From Schaalia dentiphila ATCC 17982 (GTDB lineage Bacteria; Actinomycetota; Actinomycetes; Actinomycetales; Actinomycetaceae): a DNA stretch of 64,000 nucleotides. Under the pieces are notes generated by a model. That model was given only the letters and a program-made list of their open reading frames with translations. It did not search any database and was not told the origin of the DNA. The position numbers and the translations under genes were made by a program. Positions 8,617-15,444 of the stretch are shown piece by piece (within the stretch, counting starts at the first letter, position 1; every line of letters starts with the position of its first letter). Location: positions 1,022,527 to 1,086,526 of the forward strand of contig NZ_DS264586.1 in the NCBI RefSeq assembly GCF_000154225.1. Reading direction: 5' to 3'.

Positions 8617-8687
8617 AGATTGACGACGTTTGTAATAGAAGTCCTCGCAAGGCTCTTCAAATTGCTCCGGTTTGACGACGTTTGTAA
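8617..8687 (-). repeat. Right-hand copies of the 19-bp inverted repeat
   Basis: AGATTGACGACGTTTGTAA at 8617-8635 is the exact reverse complement of 6462-6480. A second partial copy, TTGACGACGTTTGTAA, lies at 8672-8687. Confidence 0.75.
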
Positions 8688-8772
8688 CGCGGTTGCCCAC
8701 CGGTCGCTCAGTCAGGCAGGCATGCCTCCTCCACATTCATGAAAGTCCTTGTTACGGCGAGACCTACACCCG

Positions 8773-8838
8773 ATCGGGAGGATTCAACCCCTTCTGATCG
8801 GGTTGAGTCCTCCCGATGAGGTTGAATCTTCCGAACCT
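8773..8838. repeat. Inverted repeat hairpin with an extra direct unit (E array)
   Basis: ATCGGGAGGATTCAACCC (8773-8790) pairs with GGGTTGAGTCCTCCCGAT (8800-8817) over 18 bp with one G-U, around a 9-base loop. A third, degenerate unit GGTTGAATCTTCC starts at 8820, 19 bp after the preceding GGTTGA. From 8563 to 9858 there is no gene, only stacked repeat elements. Confidence 0.7.
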
Positions 8839-8894
8839 CTGCTCATTTCGACGTCAGTGGTGGGGGTTTGGCAGCATTAGAAGCTGGCTGTCGG

Positions 8895-9049
8895 CGTGTC
8901 GCCGGCGTGTCGGATCTCTAATGACGTCATTTCCCCGTTTGGTGGTGGTGAGGCTGCGACGTGGGTCGGTGTGCTCGCCAAAGTGCAGACCACCTCGGTG
9001 AAAAACGCTGAAAATCGGGGTGTTGTGGGCGAGGTGGTCTGTGTTTTGG
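8895..9049. repeat. G element, copy 1: conserved block plus 20-bp stem hairpin
   Basis: Starts with TGTCGCCGGCGTGTCGGA and a GACGTCATTTCCCC block shared with 27241-27285. It ends in an inverted repeat: CCAAAGTGCAGACCACCTCG (8978-8997) with CGAGGTGGTCTGTGTTTTGG (9030-9049). The second copy (27328-27398) has different bases in the stem but keeps the pairing, so the structure rather than the sequence is conserved. Confidence 0.7.
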
Positions 9050-9080
9050 GTACAACGGTGTCTGTCGCGGAGTGTTGTTT

Positions 9081-9246
9081 GTACGCGAACCTCTGACCAT
9101 GCGCGTTGACCCCTTGGTGCGCACGTAAACCCCTAGACCTGCACGTGGGCGGGGCTGCCCACGCTCATCTCATCGGGTCCACGTGCGGGTTGTAGGGCCC
9201 AGGTGCAGGTCATCGGGCCCACGTGCGGGTGAGAGAGACCAGGTGT
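9081..9246. repeat. A array 1: symmetric 20-bp CACGT array (3 + dyad + 4)
   Basis: Three 20-bp units (9081, 9101, 9121, for example GCACGTAAACCCCTAGACCT), a 26-bp dyad at 9141-9166 (GCACGTGGGC, GGGGCT, GCCCACGCTC), then four 20-bp units in inverted orientation from 9167 to 9246. Three sister arrays have the same register. Confidence 0.8.
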
Positions 9247-9328
9247 GAAATGGCGGGGCCGGACATGGCTTCAGGGCCCGCGTGCGTATAGGTGGGCCGA
9301 TGCGCGGTCAGCCAGATGGCCCGGTGGT

Positions 9329-9492
9329 CTGAAACCGCCATCGCCTTTGCTCGCTTGTGCCTGTGTGGGTTTGAAACCACCGTCGCCTTTGTGGCGAAAA
9401 ATGGGCGTTTTTGGTGCGTTTTTCGGGCGCAGAGGTGTCGTCGGTTTCAGCGGTGCCTTGTTTGGGGTGAGCAGTGGTGTCGTTGGTTTCAT
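9329..9492. repeat. B array 1: GAAACC/GGTTTC array, 42-bp period
   Basis: GAAACC with the tail GCCATCGCCTTTG occurs at 9331 and 9373; the inverted form ends at 9448 and 9490. Spacing is 42 bp on both sides, with a CGAAAAA/TTTTTCG palindrome in the middle. Copies 2 and 3 are at 26802 and 49275. Confidence 0.8.
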
Positions 9493-9514
9493 CGTCGCCA
9501 TGTTTCTGCGCGCT

Positions 9515-9635
9515 GCGCGCGAAATTTGTCGCCTGCTCGGTCTGATTGAGTGCGAGCGCGATAAAGTTCGCCCCGCAAGCCCAATATGGACGAAAAACGC
9601 TGTTTTCAGGCGTGTTGGGCGAACTTTGTCGCGGA
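9515..9635. repeat. C array 1: AAAGTTCGCCC/GGGCGAACTTT array
   Basis: Left units GCGCGAAATTTGTCGCC (9517) and GCGCGATAAAGTTCGCC (9556), then one inverted unit GGGCGAACTTTGTCGCG near 9618. AAAGTT at 9563 to the end of AACTTT at 9627 is 64 bp, the same distance as in the other two copies. The left spacing here is 39, not 42. The remaining 220 bases to sodA hold only hairpins. Confidence 0.75.
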
Positions 9636-9721
9636 GCAGCAGTCGTGGGATCCCGCCGGGCGAGTTGTGTTGTGCCGCGGTCCTGGCAGCCGGTGTCTGT
9701 CGCATCTCCAGTGATGCGACG

Positions 9722-9749
9722 GAGGCGGGACCCCGAAGGATCCCGCCTC
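9722..9749 (-). terminator. Possible sodA terminator hairpin
   Basis: GAGGCGGGA (9722-9730) pairs with TCCCGCCTC (9741-9749) about 110 bases after the sodA stop; a second 8-bp hairpin GTCGCATC/GATGCGAC precedes it. There is no T tract. Confidence 0.4.
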
Positions 9750-9858
9750 TCGTTGCGTGCGGTGGCCGCGCCGTCGGCGCAGGAAAGCCCGCGCTGGACC
9801 ATCAGTGCCCGAGCCTCAGCTCGGTGACAACGGCCGCGGTCGCGTCAGGCGCGAACGC

Positions 9859-10542
9859 TCAGTTCTTCCACCAGCCCTTGACGGTGTCGACCGCGTGGGC
9901 GCCCAGGTCGGTCAGCGCGGAGTGGGCGTTTACCAGGCCGGAGGACAGGCGGGCGGCCTGGAAACGGGAGGCGACGTTCTCCCAGTTCACCAGGTTCCAC
10001 CAGGCCTTGACGTAGTCGGCCTTGACGTTGAGGTAATCCAGGTAGAAGGCGTGCTCCCACATGTCGATCATGAGCAGCGGAACGGTTGCGACCGGGATGT
10101 TGCCCTGCTGGTCGGTCATCTGGTAGGTCACGAGGCGCTTGCCGACGGTGTCCCACGCGAGGACGGCCCAGCCGGAGCCCTGCAGGCCCAGGGCGGCGGC
10201 GGCGAACTGTGCCTGGAAGGACTCGAAGGAGCCGAAGAACTCGTCGATGGCGGCGCCGAGCTCACCCTCGGGGCGCGAGGCGCCCTCGCCGGTCATGTTG
10301 GTCCAGAAGATGGAGTGGTTGGTGTGACCGCCCAGGTTGAAGGCCAGGTTCTTCTCCCACAGGTTGATCGCGGCGAAGTCGCCGGACTCGCGGGCGGCGG
10401 CCAGCTTCTCGAGGGCGGCGTTCGCGCCGGCCACGTAGTTGGCGTGGTGCTTGGAGTGGTGTAGCTCCATGATGCGGCCGGAGATGTGGGGCTCGAGAGC
10501 GGCGTAATCGTAGGGAAGTTCGGGCAGGGTGTAGACGGTCAT
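9859..10542 (-). CDS. sodA: Superoxide dismutase (Mn/Fe family)
   Basis: A 227-residue cytosolic enzyme that converts superoxide to oxygen and hydrogen peroxide. The start reads [18 protein letters not shown]. Metal ligands are recognisable: the first histidine in the N-terminal helix ([14 protein letters not shown]), the second in GHTNHSIFW, and Asp and His in the C-terminal signature [13 protein letters not shown]. The length is close to the family norm. ATG at 10542 follows AGGAGG at ideal spacing; the longer upstream frame is excluded. It is a single-gene unit convergent to the repeat mosaic, and the DUF808 gene upstream on the same strand ends in its own strong hairpin. Metal preference (Mn or Fe) is not decided by eye. 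Confidence 0.97.
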   Translation of the reverse strand: MTVYTLPELPYDYAALEPHISGRIMELHHSKHHANYVAGANAALEKLAAARESGDFAAINLWEKNLAFNLGGHTNHSIFWTNMTGEGASRPEGELGAAIDEFFGSFESFQAQFAAAALGLQGSGWAVLAWDTVGKRLVTYQMTDQQGNIPVATVPLLMIDMWEHAFYLDYLNVKADYVKAWWNLVNWENVASRFQAARLSSGLVNAHSALTDLGAHAVDTVKGWWKN

Positions 10543-10648
10543 GATGCTCCTCCTGGGCGTCGTCGTTTGTCTGTTGACTCCAAGGGTAGTACTTAAGTCC
10601 CGCCTTGCGTAGGGGTTATGCGTCACCTTTCGCACAGTGCGATCAACG

Positions 10649-10690
10649 ACGAGGCCGGGGCTGGGTCTCGCGACGACGCCCCGGCCTCGT
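10649..10690 (-). terminator. Terminator hairpin of the DUF808 gene
   Basis: ACGAGGCCGGGGC (10649-10661) pairs with GCCCCGGCCTCGT (10678-10690), a perfect 13-bp stem 15 bases after the stop codon. Both arms are copies of the recurrent CCCCGGCCTCGT motif. Confidence 0.75.
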
Positions 10691-10704
10691 GAAACGACAG
10701 ACGA

Positions 10705-11673
10705 TCAGACCTTCGTGCGCGCCCGACGCACGAGTGCGGAAGCGCCGACGACGATCCACGCGATGACGGCACCCAGGATGACGCCGAAGATGCCGGACAG
10801 GAGAGTCTCGACCAGCCAGGTCGCGAAACCGCCCGCGGCGGACACCGCATGTTCGGCGACTTCGAGGATGTGGTGGAAGACGGGCACGCCGACCTCGGCG
10901 AGGTTCTCGATGACCAGGTGGCCGCCGACCCAGAGCATCGCGACCGTGCCGACGACGCCGATCGTGTTGAAGACGTGCGGCATGATGCGCACGATCGTGC
11001 GGCCCACGTTGTCGACGGGGCCGGGGCGATTGTCCTCGGGATCCAGTGCGCCCTTGGCGAGGTGGAGGCCGAAGTCGTCCGCCTTCACGAGTAGGGCGAC
11101 GAGGCCGTACACGAAGAACGTCATGAAGAACGCGACCGCGATGAGGACGGCGACGCGCATGACACCGGTTTCGTTGGACAGGCCGGCCATGGATACGAGC
11201 ATGATTTCGGCGCTGAGGATCAAGTCGGTGCGGGTCGCGGAGGCGACGATGCCCTTCTCGAGTTCCTCTCCGGAGGTGGCGCCACCCTCGTCGTGCTCCT
11301 CGTGGTGGCCGGGCAGCCAGCCGAGCTTCTCGAGGACCTTCTCGCCGCCCTCGAAACACAGGTATGCACCGCCGACGATCAGCAGGAATGGGAGGACCTG
11401 CGGGGCCAGCCACGTCAGTAGGAGCGCGATCGGCAGGATGATGAACAGCTTGTTGATGAGGGAACCGCGCGCGATCTTGCCGATGATGGGCAGCTCGCGT
11501 GCCGGGCTCAGGCCCGACACATACTGGGGCGTCACCGTGGTGTCGTCGATGACGACGCCCACCGCCTTCGAGGAGGCCTTGACGGCGTTGGCCGCGACGT
11601 CGTCGATCGACGAGGCCGTGACCTTTGCGAGGGTCGCGATATCGTCGAGCAGCGCGACAAGTCCACCGGACAT
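10705..11673 (-). CDS. DUF808 (YedI family) membrane protein
   Basis: A 322-residue inner-membrane protein. It starts with the family signature MSGGLVALLDDIATLAKVTA and continues with GVVIDDTTVTPQYVSG, characteristic of DUF808. About seven hydrophobic segments follow, with a charged histidine-rich loop (residues about 122-135, LPGHHEEHDEGG) between helices two and three. The function of the family is unknown. ATG at 11673 follows an AGGAGG ribosome site. It is transcribed divergently from the methyltransferase gene with only 78 bases between the starts, and is terminated by the hairpin at 10649-10690. Confidence 0.93.
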   Translation of the reverse strand: MSGGLVALLDDIATLAKVTASSIDDVAANAVKASSKAVGVVIDDTTVTPQYVSGLSPARELPIIGKIARGSLINKLFIILPIALLLTWLAPQVLPFLLIVGGAYLCFEGGEKVLEKLGWLPGHHEEHDEGGATSGEELEKGIVASATRTDLILSAEIMLVSMAGLSNETGVMRVAVLIAVAFFMTFFVYGLVALLVKADDFGLHLAKGALDPEDNRPGPVDNVGRTIVRIMPHVFNTIGVVGTVAMLWVGGHLVIENLAEVGVPVFHHILEVAEHAVSAAGGFATWLVETLLSGIFGVILGAVIAWIVVGASALVRRARTKV

Positions 11674-11739
11674 GGGTTTCCTCCTCTGAGAGGGGCGTGA
11701 GGCTCCTGGTTGGGTACCCGCGCATTGTACGCGTGGGGA

Positions 11740-11745
11740 TAGGCT
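11740..11745 (+). promoter_or_regulatory. -10 box of a leaderless methyltransferase transcript
   Basis: TAGGCT ends exactly 6 bases before the ATG at 11752, so transcription should begin at the start codon. No Shine-Dalgarno sequence is present. The same geometry recurs at many genes in the window. Confidence 0.55.
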
Positions 11746-11751
11746 TGAGTC

Positions 11752-13443
11752 ATGACGACTTCCGTACCCGTCCCCGCCCTCGACCGTAACCTGATTGGCT
11801 GCCTGCGCGCCGACGTGATCGCCTCGACGTGGACCGTTGAGAATCTTCAGACCTTGATCAGCGAGGGCGCGCTCTCCGCCCTCATGCGCGACTCGCGACT
11901 GCCCGCCCTTGTCGAGCTCGCGGGCGCGACCGACCCCGCTGCGGTCCTCACGCGCTTCTTCATCCTCGGCCTGCCTGAGCGCGCCTCGGCCCTGAACGAG
12001 GCCCTACCGACGCTGGGCGCGCACGGCCTGGAGTCCCTCGGCCTCGCGGCCACCATCGACGAGGCCGAGGCCGCCTCCGCGCTCGTCATGCCCCGTGCGG
12101 GCGGCGCGCCCAAGCGTGAACCCGAGGAGGAGCGGGAGGAGTCCTCGTCCCCGAAGACGACGAGCGTGCCGACGATGCGCGACCCCGACGAGGAGGCCCC
12201 CGAGCCCGAGGTCGAGGAAGATCCGTGGATGCGAGCCCTCTTTGACCTGCGCCCCCACGCTGCGACGCTGCCGGGTGGCGACCACGAGTGGTGGGTGGCC
12301 TCGGACCTGGCGGAGGTGCAGACCGGCAAGCCCCTGTCCGACGACCACGTGCTTGGCATCGGCGGCGCGACCCTGACGCTGCTGGAGATGACGGTGCGTG
12401 AGCAGGTTGATTCGGCTCTCGACGTGGGTTGCGGCTGTGGCATTCAGGCCCTCTACCTGGCCACGCACGCCGACCGCGTCGTCGCCACAGATCTGTCGTC
12501 GCGCGCGTGCGCGCTCACCCAGTTCAACGCCGCCCTCAACGAGGCTGTCATCGACGTGCGCGAGGGCTCCCTCTTCGAGCCCGTCGAGGGCGAAACCTTC
12601 GACCTCATCGTCACCAACCCGCCTTTCGTCATCACACCGGACTCGGTGCGTGGCGCGGCCGGCCTGCTCGAGTACCGCGACGGCGGCATGGACCGAGACA
12701 ACCTGATCCGCGCGGTCCTGCGCGGCGCGCCCGCGTGCATGAACGCGGGCGGCACCCTGCAGATGCTCGCCAACTGGGAGATCCCCGCTGACCGCAACCC
12801 CGACACGCAGTGGTCGTGGCGCGTGGATTCGTGGCTCGACGGCCTGCCGGTGGACGCGTGGGTCGTCCAGCGCGACGTCCTCGACCCGGCGCGCTACGTG
12901 GACATGTGGATCCGCGACTCGGGCGGTCAGCTCTTGGCCCGCGCCGACTACGAGCGCGCCTTCACCTCGTGGCTGGCTGACTTCCGCCGCGTGGGTACGG
13001 GTGCGATCGGCATGGGCTTCGTGGCGCTGCGCAGGCTCGACGAGGCCGAGGCCGCTTCGGGTGGCAAGCGCGCCTACGACCTGTCCCTTGATGGGCACGC
13101 CCCTCGCGGGCGCGACGTGGCTTGGGCGCTGGCCTCCCTGCGCGCCCCGGAGCTGTGGGACACCGCGCTGACGCGCGCCTCGGACGTGCGCGAGGAGCGC
13201 CACTACGTGCCGGGAAGCCCCGACCCGGAGCTGCTCATCATGCACCAGGGTGGGGGACTGGGCCGTTCCGTGCCCGTCTCGTCGTCGGTGTCGGCGGTTG
13301 TGGGCGCTTCGGACGCCGAGCTGACGGTCGGGCAGATCGCGGCGGCCGTCGCGATGCTGACCGAGGCGGACGCCGACGACGTGCGGGCCGAGATTGAGGC
13401 GCCCCTGCGTGACCTGATCCGCTGGGGATTCCTGACGTACTGA
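11752..13443 (+). CDS. Class I SAM-dependent methyltransferase with N-terminal helical domain
   Basis: A 563-residue cytoplasmic protein. Residues 1-110 are helical, then comes an acidic low-complexity linker (about 118-160, rich in Glu, Ser and Pro). The methyltransferase fold follows, with the AdoMet loop DVGCGCGIQALYLA near residue 223 and the catalytic NPPF motif at 289-292. NPPF is typical of enzymes that methylate exocyclic or amide nitrogens (adenine, guanine or glutamine), so an RNA or protein target is likely but cannot be named. A C-terminal winged-helix-like region ends in LIRWGFLTY. It appears leaderless (TAGGCT at 11740-11745). Related long proteins are common in actinobacteria and are often annotated as small-domain methyltransferases. 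Confidence 0.85.
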   Translation: MTTSVPVPALDRNLIGCLRADVIASTWTVENLQTLISEGALSALMRDSRLPALVELAGATDPAAVLTRFFILGLPERASALNEALPTLGAHGLESLGLAATIDEAEAASALVMPRAGGAPKREPEEEREESSSPKTTSVPTMRDPDEEAPEPEVEEDPWMRALFDLRPHAATLPGGDHEWWVASDLAEVQTGKPLSDDHVLGIGGATLTLLEMTVREQVDSALDVGCGCGIQALYLATHADRVVATDLSSRACALTQFNAALNEAVIDVREGSLFEPVEGETFDLIVTNPPFVITPDSVRGAAGLLEYRDGGMDRDNLIRAVLRGAPACMNAGGTLQMLANWEIPADRNPDTQWSWRVDSWLDGLPVDAWVVQRDVLDPARYVDMWIRDSGGQLLARADYERAFTSWLADFRRVGTGAIGMGFVALRRLDEAEAASGGKRAYDLSLDGHAPRGRDVAWALASLRAPELWDTALTRASDVREERHYVPGSPDPELLIMHQGGGLGRSVPVSSSVSAVVGASDAELTVGQIAAAVAMLTEADADDVRAEIEAPLRDLIRWGFLTY

Positions 13444-13458
13444 TTGTTGTTGTGTGCG

Positions 13459-13510
13459 CAGGCGCCGCGGCTGCGGGGGCAGTCGCGGTGCCTGGCGTCG
13501 AGGTTTTGTT
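13459..13510 (+). terminator. Terminator after the methyltransferase gene
   Basis: CAGGCGCCGCGGCTGC (13459-13474) pairs with GCAGTCGCGGTGCCTG (13479-13494) with few mismatches, followed shortly by TTTTGTT. Confidence 0.65.
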
Positions 13511-13551
13511 ACTTGTCTTTTGGGGTGGATTCAGCCGGGGCCTCGTGAATG

Positions 13552-13815
13552 CTACTGGCCGTAGTGGAAGCGGCAGGCAACGATTTCGACCGTATCTTCG
13601 GTGATGCGATAAACCAATCTGTTACGTCCGTCGATCCGGCGCGACCAAAAGCCGGTGTATTCGTAGCGGAGAGGCTCAGGCTTGCCGATGCCCTCGTTCC
13701 CGTTGCGCTGGATATCCGCAATGAGGGCGTTGATGCGCGTGAGGGTCTTGCGATCCTCGAACTGCCACCAGACGTAGTCGTTCCAGGCGTGTGGGGTCCA
13801 CACGACTTTGAGCAT
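13552..13815 (-). CDS. Txe/YoeB-type toxin (RelE superfamily mRNA interferase)
   Basis: An 87-residue ribosome-dependent endoribonuclease toxin. The sequence starts with KVVWTPHAWNDYVWWQ and has the family core KTLTRINALIADIQRN, GIGKPEPLRYEYTGFWSRRI, RLVYRI and the C-terminal ACRFHYGQ, matching the YoeB residues needed for mRNA cleavage (Glu, Arg, His and terminal Tyr). Start 13815 lies two bases after the stop codon of the antitoxin gene, so both are made from one message. In this family the toxin is held inactive in a complex with the Phd/YefM antitoxin, which also represses the operon. Confidence 0.94.
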   Translation of the reverse strand: MLKVVWTPHAWNDYVWWQFEDRKTLTRINALIADIQRNGNEGIGKPEPLRYEYTGFWSRRIDGRNRLVYRITEDTVEIVACRFHYGQ

Positions 13816-13817
13816 CG

Positions 13818-14087
13818 TTAGTTCTCCTCATCAGGGATGTCGATGAGATCGTGCTCTTCGAGGTTGCCGTGTCGCAGCTGTGCGATCGATTCGCGCAGGT
13901 GGCGGGCGTTCGCGGGGGACTGCATGAGGTAGACGGTCTCCATGAGGGACTCGTACTCGTCGAGGGCCATGATGACGACGCTCTCGTGGCCCTGGCGGGT
14001 GATGACGATTTCCTCGCGGTCGTTGACGACCTGGTCGAGGACCTCGGCGTAGCGTGCGCGCGACTCGGTGTAGGTCATGATCTTCAT
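13818..14087 (-). CDS. Phd/YefM-type antitoxin
   Basis: An 89-residue antitoxin and autorepressor. The N-terminal DNA-binding part reads MTYTESRARYAEVLDQVVND and is followed by EEIVITRQGHESVVIMALDEYESLMETVYLM, the Phd/YefM core. The C-terminal tail (RHGNLEEHDLIDIPDEEN) is acidic as expected for toxin binding. ATG at 14087 follows GAGGAG; a second ATG three codons later is possible. Two TGTACA boxes upstream (14109 and 14121) match the core of known YefM operators. Confidence 0.94.
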   Translation of the reverse strand: MKIMTYTESRARYAEVLDQVVNDREEIVITRQGHESVVIMALDEYESLMETVYLMQSPANARHLRESIAQLRHGNLEEHDLIDIPDEEN

Positions 14088-14108
14088 GGGTGCTCCTCTG
14101 CTCGCCTA

Positions 14109-14147
14109 TGTACAGAACATTGTACAGGATGTGAGTGTGTGTGTCTC
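14109..14147 (-). promoter_or_regulatory. YefM operator and promoter of the toxin-antitoxin operon
   Basis: TGTACA at 14109-14114 and again at 14121-14126. The minus-strand -10 TACAAT (14124-14119) overlaps the second box, with GAGACA 17 bp upstream (14147-14142) as a weak -35. TGTACA is the known core recognised by Escherichia coli YefM, so autoregulation is inferred. Nothing is seen from 14148 to the repeats at 14266. Confidence 0.65.
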
Positions 14148-14265
14148 CAGTCTGCTGGTGATGTGCGGGAGTACTGCCTCCGTGCGGGGGCCAGTTACTG
14201 CGGGAGTGCTGGCGCGGGGCCTGTATCGCGGCGTCCTTCACCAGGGAGGGAGCGGGCTGCGCGTT

Positions 14266-14385
14266 CTGGATAGGAACTGCTGATCTGGATAGGAACTGCT
14301 GATCTGGATATGAACTGCTGATCTGGATAGGTTATTTTCCTATCCAAAACGTCGTAAGCTATCCAGTTCGTGGTTTCCTATCCAC
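14266..14385. repeat. D array: symmetric 19-bp CTGGATAGG array (4 + 3)
   Basis: CTGGATAGGAACTGCTGAT or a near-identical unit starts at 14266, 14285, 14304 and 14323 (period 19). The centre is GGATAGG-TTATTTT-CCTATCC. Inverted units start at 14339, 14358 and 14377 (again period 19). The plan equals that of the A arrays but the sequence is unrelated. Confidence 0.8.
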
Positions 14386-14410
14386 TTTATTGCTGCGTTC
14401 GTACGCGACC

Positions 14411-14576
14411 GCACGTGGGCCCGATGATGTGCACGTGGGCCCGATGATGTGCGCGTGGGCCCGATGATGTGCGCGTGGGCCCGATGATGTGCGCGTGGGC
14501 CCGATGATGTGCGCGTGGGCAACGCCGCCCACGCGCAGGTCATGCGGTTTACGTGCGTGTCGAGGGGCTAATGCGC
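14411..14576. repeat. A array 2: symmetric 20-bp CACGT array (5 + dyad + 2)
   Basis: Five near-identical 20-bp units (GCACGTGGGCCCGATGATGT) fill 14411-14510. The 26-bp dyad GCGCGTGGGC-AACGCC-GCCCACGCGC is at 14511-14536. Two inverted units follow at 14537 and 14557. It begins 25 bp after the D array and abuts the 3' end of yjdF copy 1. Confidence 0.82.
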
Positions 14577-14581
14577 AGTCC

Positions 14582-15007
14582 TTAGTGGCCGCGGTGGCGA
14601 GCTTTCGCTTTCAGGCGGGCGATGCGGCGTTTCTCTTCAGCTTTCTCACGTTTCTTCTGCTTGGTCGTGGAAGCTCGTTCTCGTGCCATGCGTTTGCGTT
14701 CTGCTTGAATCGCTGCCTGTGATGCAGTGGAAGGAAGCGCACAGCGGGCGAGGCGGGACGCTTGGCGCTGTGCGCGCTTGGGGTTGTCGTGCGTCGCCTG
14801 GCGTTGGGCCATATCGGAAGCCCAAGCGGCCTCGTCGAGGCCGCACAGGAGAGCGTTAGCGTGAGCGAGAAGGAACTCGTAGAACTCCGCGTCTGAGGGC
14901 TGCGCGCCGAACACGATTCTAACGGCGCGAACACGGTCGGCCTCGTGGCGCTCAATGACACCGACCCAGAACTGACCATCGAAATATAGTGTGGACTCCG
15001 TCTTCAT
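14582..15007 (-). CDS. YjdF family protein (DUF2992), copy 1
   Basis: A 141-residue basic protein. It begins [20 protein letters not shown] and continues with RAVRIVFGAQPSDAEFYEFL, the conserved YjdF/DUF2992 core, then a lysine/arginine-rich coiled-coil tail (residues about 85-141, with repeated KRAQRQASR and KQKKREKAEEKR). In Firmicutes yjdF is controlled by a riboswitch that binds azaaromatic compounds, and the protein is thought to help against such toxins. A paralogue lies at 17922-18347. The start at 15007 is chosen because homology begins there and because the codons upstream belong to a conserved RNA-like leader, although the frame stays open through it. Confidence 0.88.
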   Translation of the reverse strand: MKTESTLYFDGQFWVGVIERHEADRVRAVRIVFGAQPSDAEFYEFLLAHANALLCGLDEAAWASDMAQRQATHDNPKRAQRQASRLARCALPSTASQAAIQAERKRMARERASTTKQKKREKAEEKRRIARLKAKARHRGH

Positions 15008-15128
15008 TACTCGTCTCCAGGTACACCAGGGTGGACCCGATGACGCTGGATTCTGCTCGGGGCAGCGACGGATGCGAGGCATCGCCCAGACTTCCTACTG
15101 GACTGTGCGGTTCGCGTATCAGGACTGA
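15008..15128 (-). ncRNA. Conserved yjdF leader, candidate riboswitch, copy 1
   Basis: The 121 bases between a TATAAT box (15140-15135 on the minus strand) and the ATG are about 85% identical to the leader of copy 2. Three hairpins are kept in both: CCAG-N8-CUGG (AGUCCAGUAGGAAGUCUGG region), GAUG-N5-CAUC, and CUGC-N5-GCAG, with changes mainly in loops. Conservation continues upstream of any shared ORF start, which argues for RNA. The family link to the yjdF riboswitch is inference from the gene; the known Firmicute consensus was not compared. Confidence 0.6.
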
Positions 15129-15169
15129 CGACTCATTATACGTCCCGTGTTCCAGGGTGTTGCTACTGG

Positions 15170-15213
15170 ACGATCGGCTTGCCGCCGATGGACATGGGGG
15201 CGGGGGTGCGGAC
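15170..15213 (-). pseudogene. Fragment of the 3' end of the DUF1266 gene
   Basis: The bases GACGATCGGCTTGCCGCCGA and following match the last 15 codons of the DUF1266 gene at 18547-18593 (both encode RTPAPMSIGGKPIV or nearly so). The fragment sits at the same place relative to yjdF as the intact gene does at copy 2, so it marks the end of a segmental duplication. Confidence 0.7.
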
Positions 15214-15225
15214 TCCAACAGTTTG

Positions 15226-15444
15226 GTCAAGGCCCTGGTGGTGCTCGCGGGCGACTATGGCATGAGGGTGAGCGTGCCTGATGAGCTGCGCCCCAAGATG
15301 AAGGGATCGAGCGAGCTCGCCAAGGCGCTGCGGGCGCTCGACGCGCTGCCTGATGCTCCGACTGACCTCGCGCGCGAAGCGAGCGCTGCCCTCAGCGCTA
15401 TCGTCTCTCGTCGAGCCGATGGAGGCGTCCCCACCAGCGGGTGA
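15226..15444 (+). CDS. Possible small coding remnant
   Basis: A plus-strand frame of about 72 codons with G/C-rich third positions reads VKALVVLAGDYGMRVSVPDE and ends in a basic/alanine-rich helix. No start with a ribosome site is obvious (TTG 15226 or ATG 15262), and its end overlaps the 3' end of the ABC-F gene on the other strand. It may be the tail of a lost gene next to the duplication joint. I do not recognise it. Confidence 0.25.
   Translation, partial: VKALVVLAGDYGMRVSVPDELRPKMKGSSELAKALRALDALPDAPTDLAREASAALSAIVSRRADGGVPTSG

Noticed and set aside
6462..8687. A complete insertion sequence around lysR/yeiH
   Set aside because: No transposase and no target-site duplication could be seen; only the inverted repeats are reported.
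7042..8736. 564-codon minus-strand frame
   Set aside because: Antisense to yeiH and low in hydrophobic structure; an artefact of GC-rich third positions.
9245..10015. Open frames over the repeat mosaics, and similar ones at 26416-27193 and 47014-49668
   Set aside because: Their translations resemble each other only because the DNA repeats do; they lack start signals and cross real genes or terminators.
12004..13245. 413-codon frame antisense to the methyltransferase
   Set aside because: Composition follows reversed codons of the real gene; no start signal and no recognisable motif.
14411..14576. Regular repeats that might be a CRISPR array
   Set aside because: Units abut without spacers, reverse orientation at a central dyad, and no cas gene is near.
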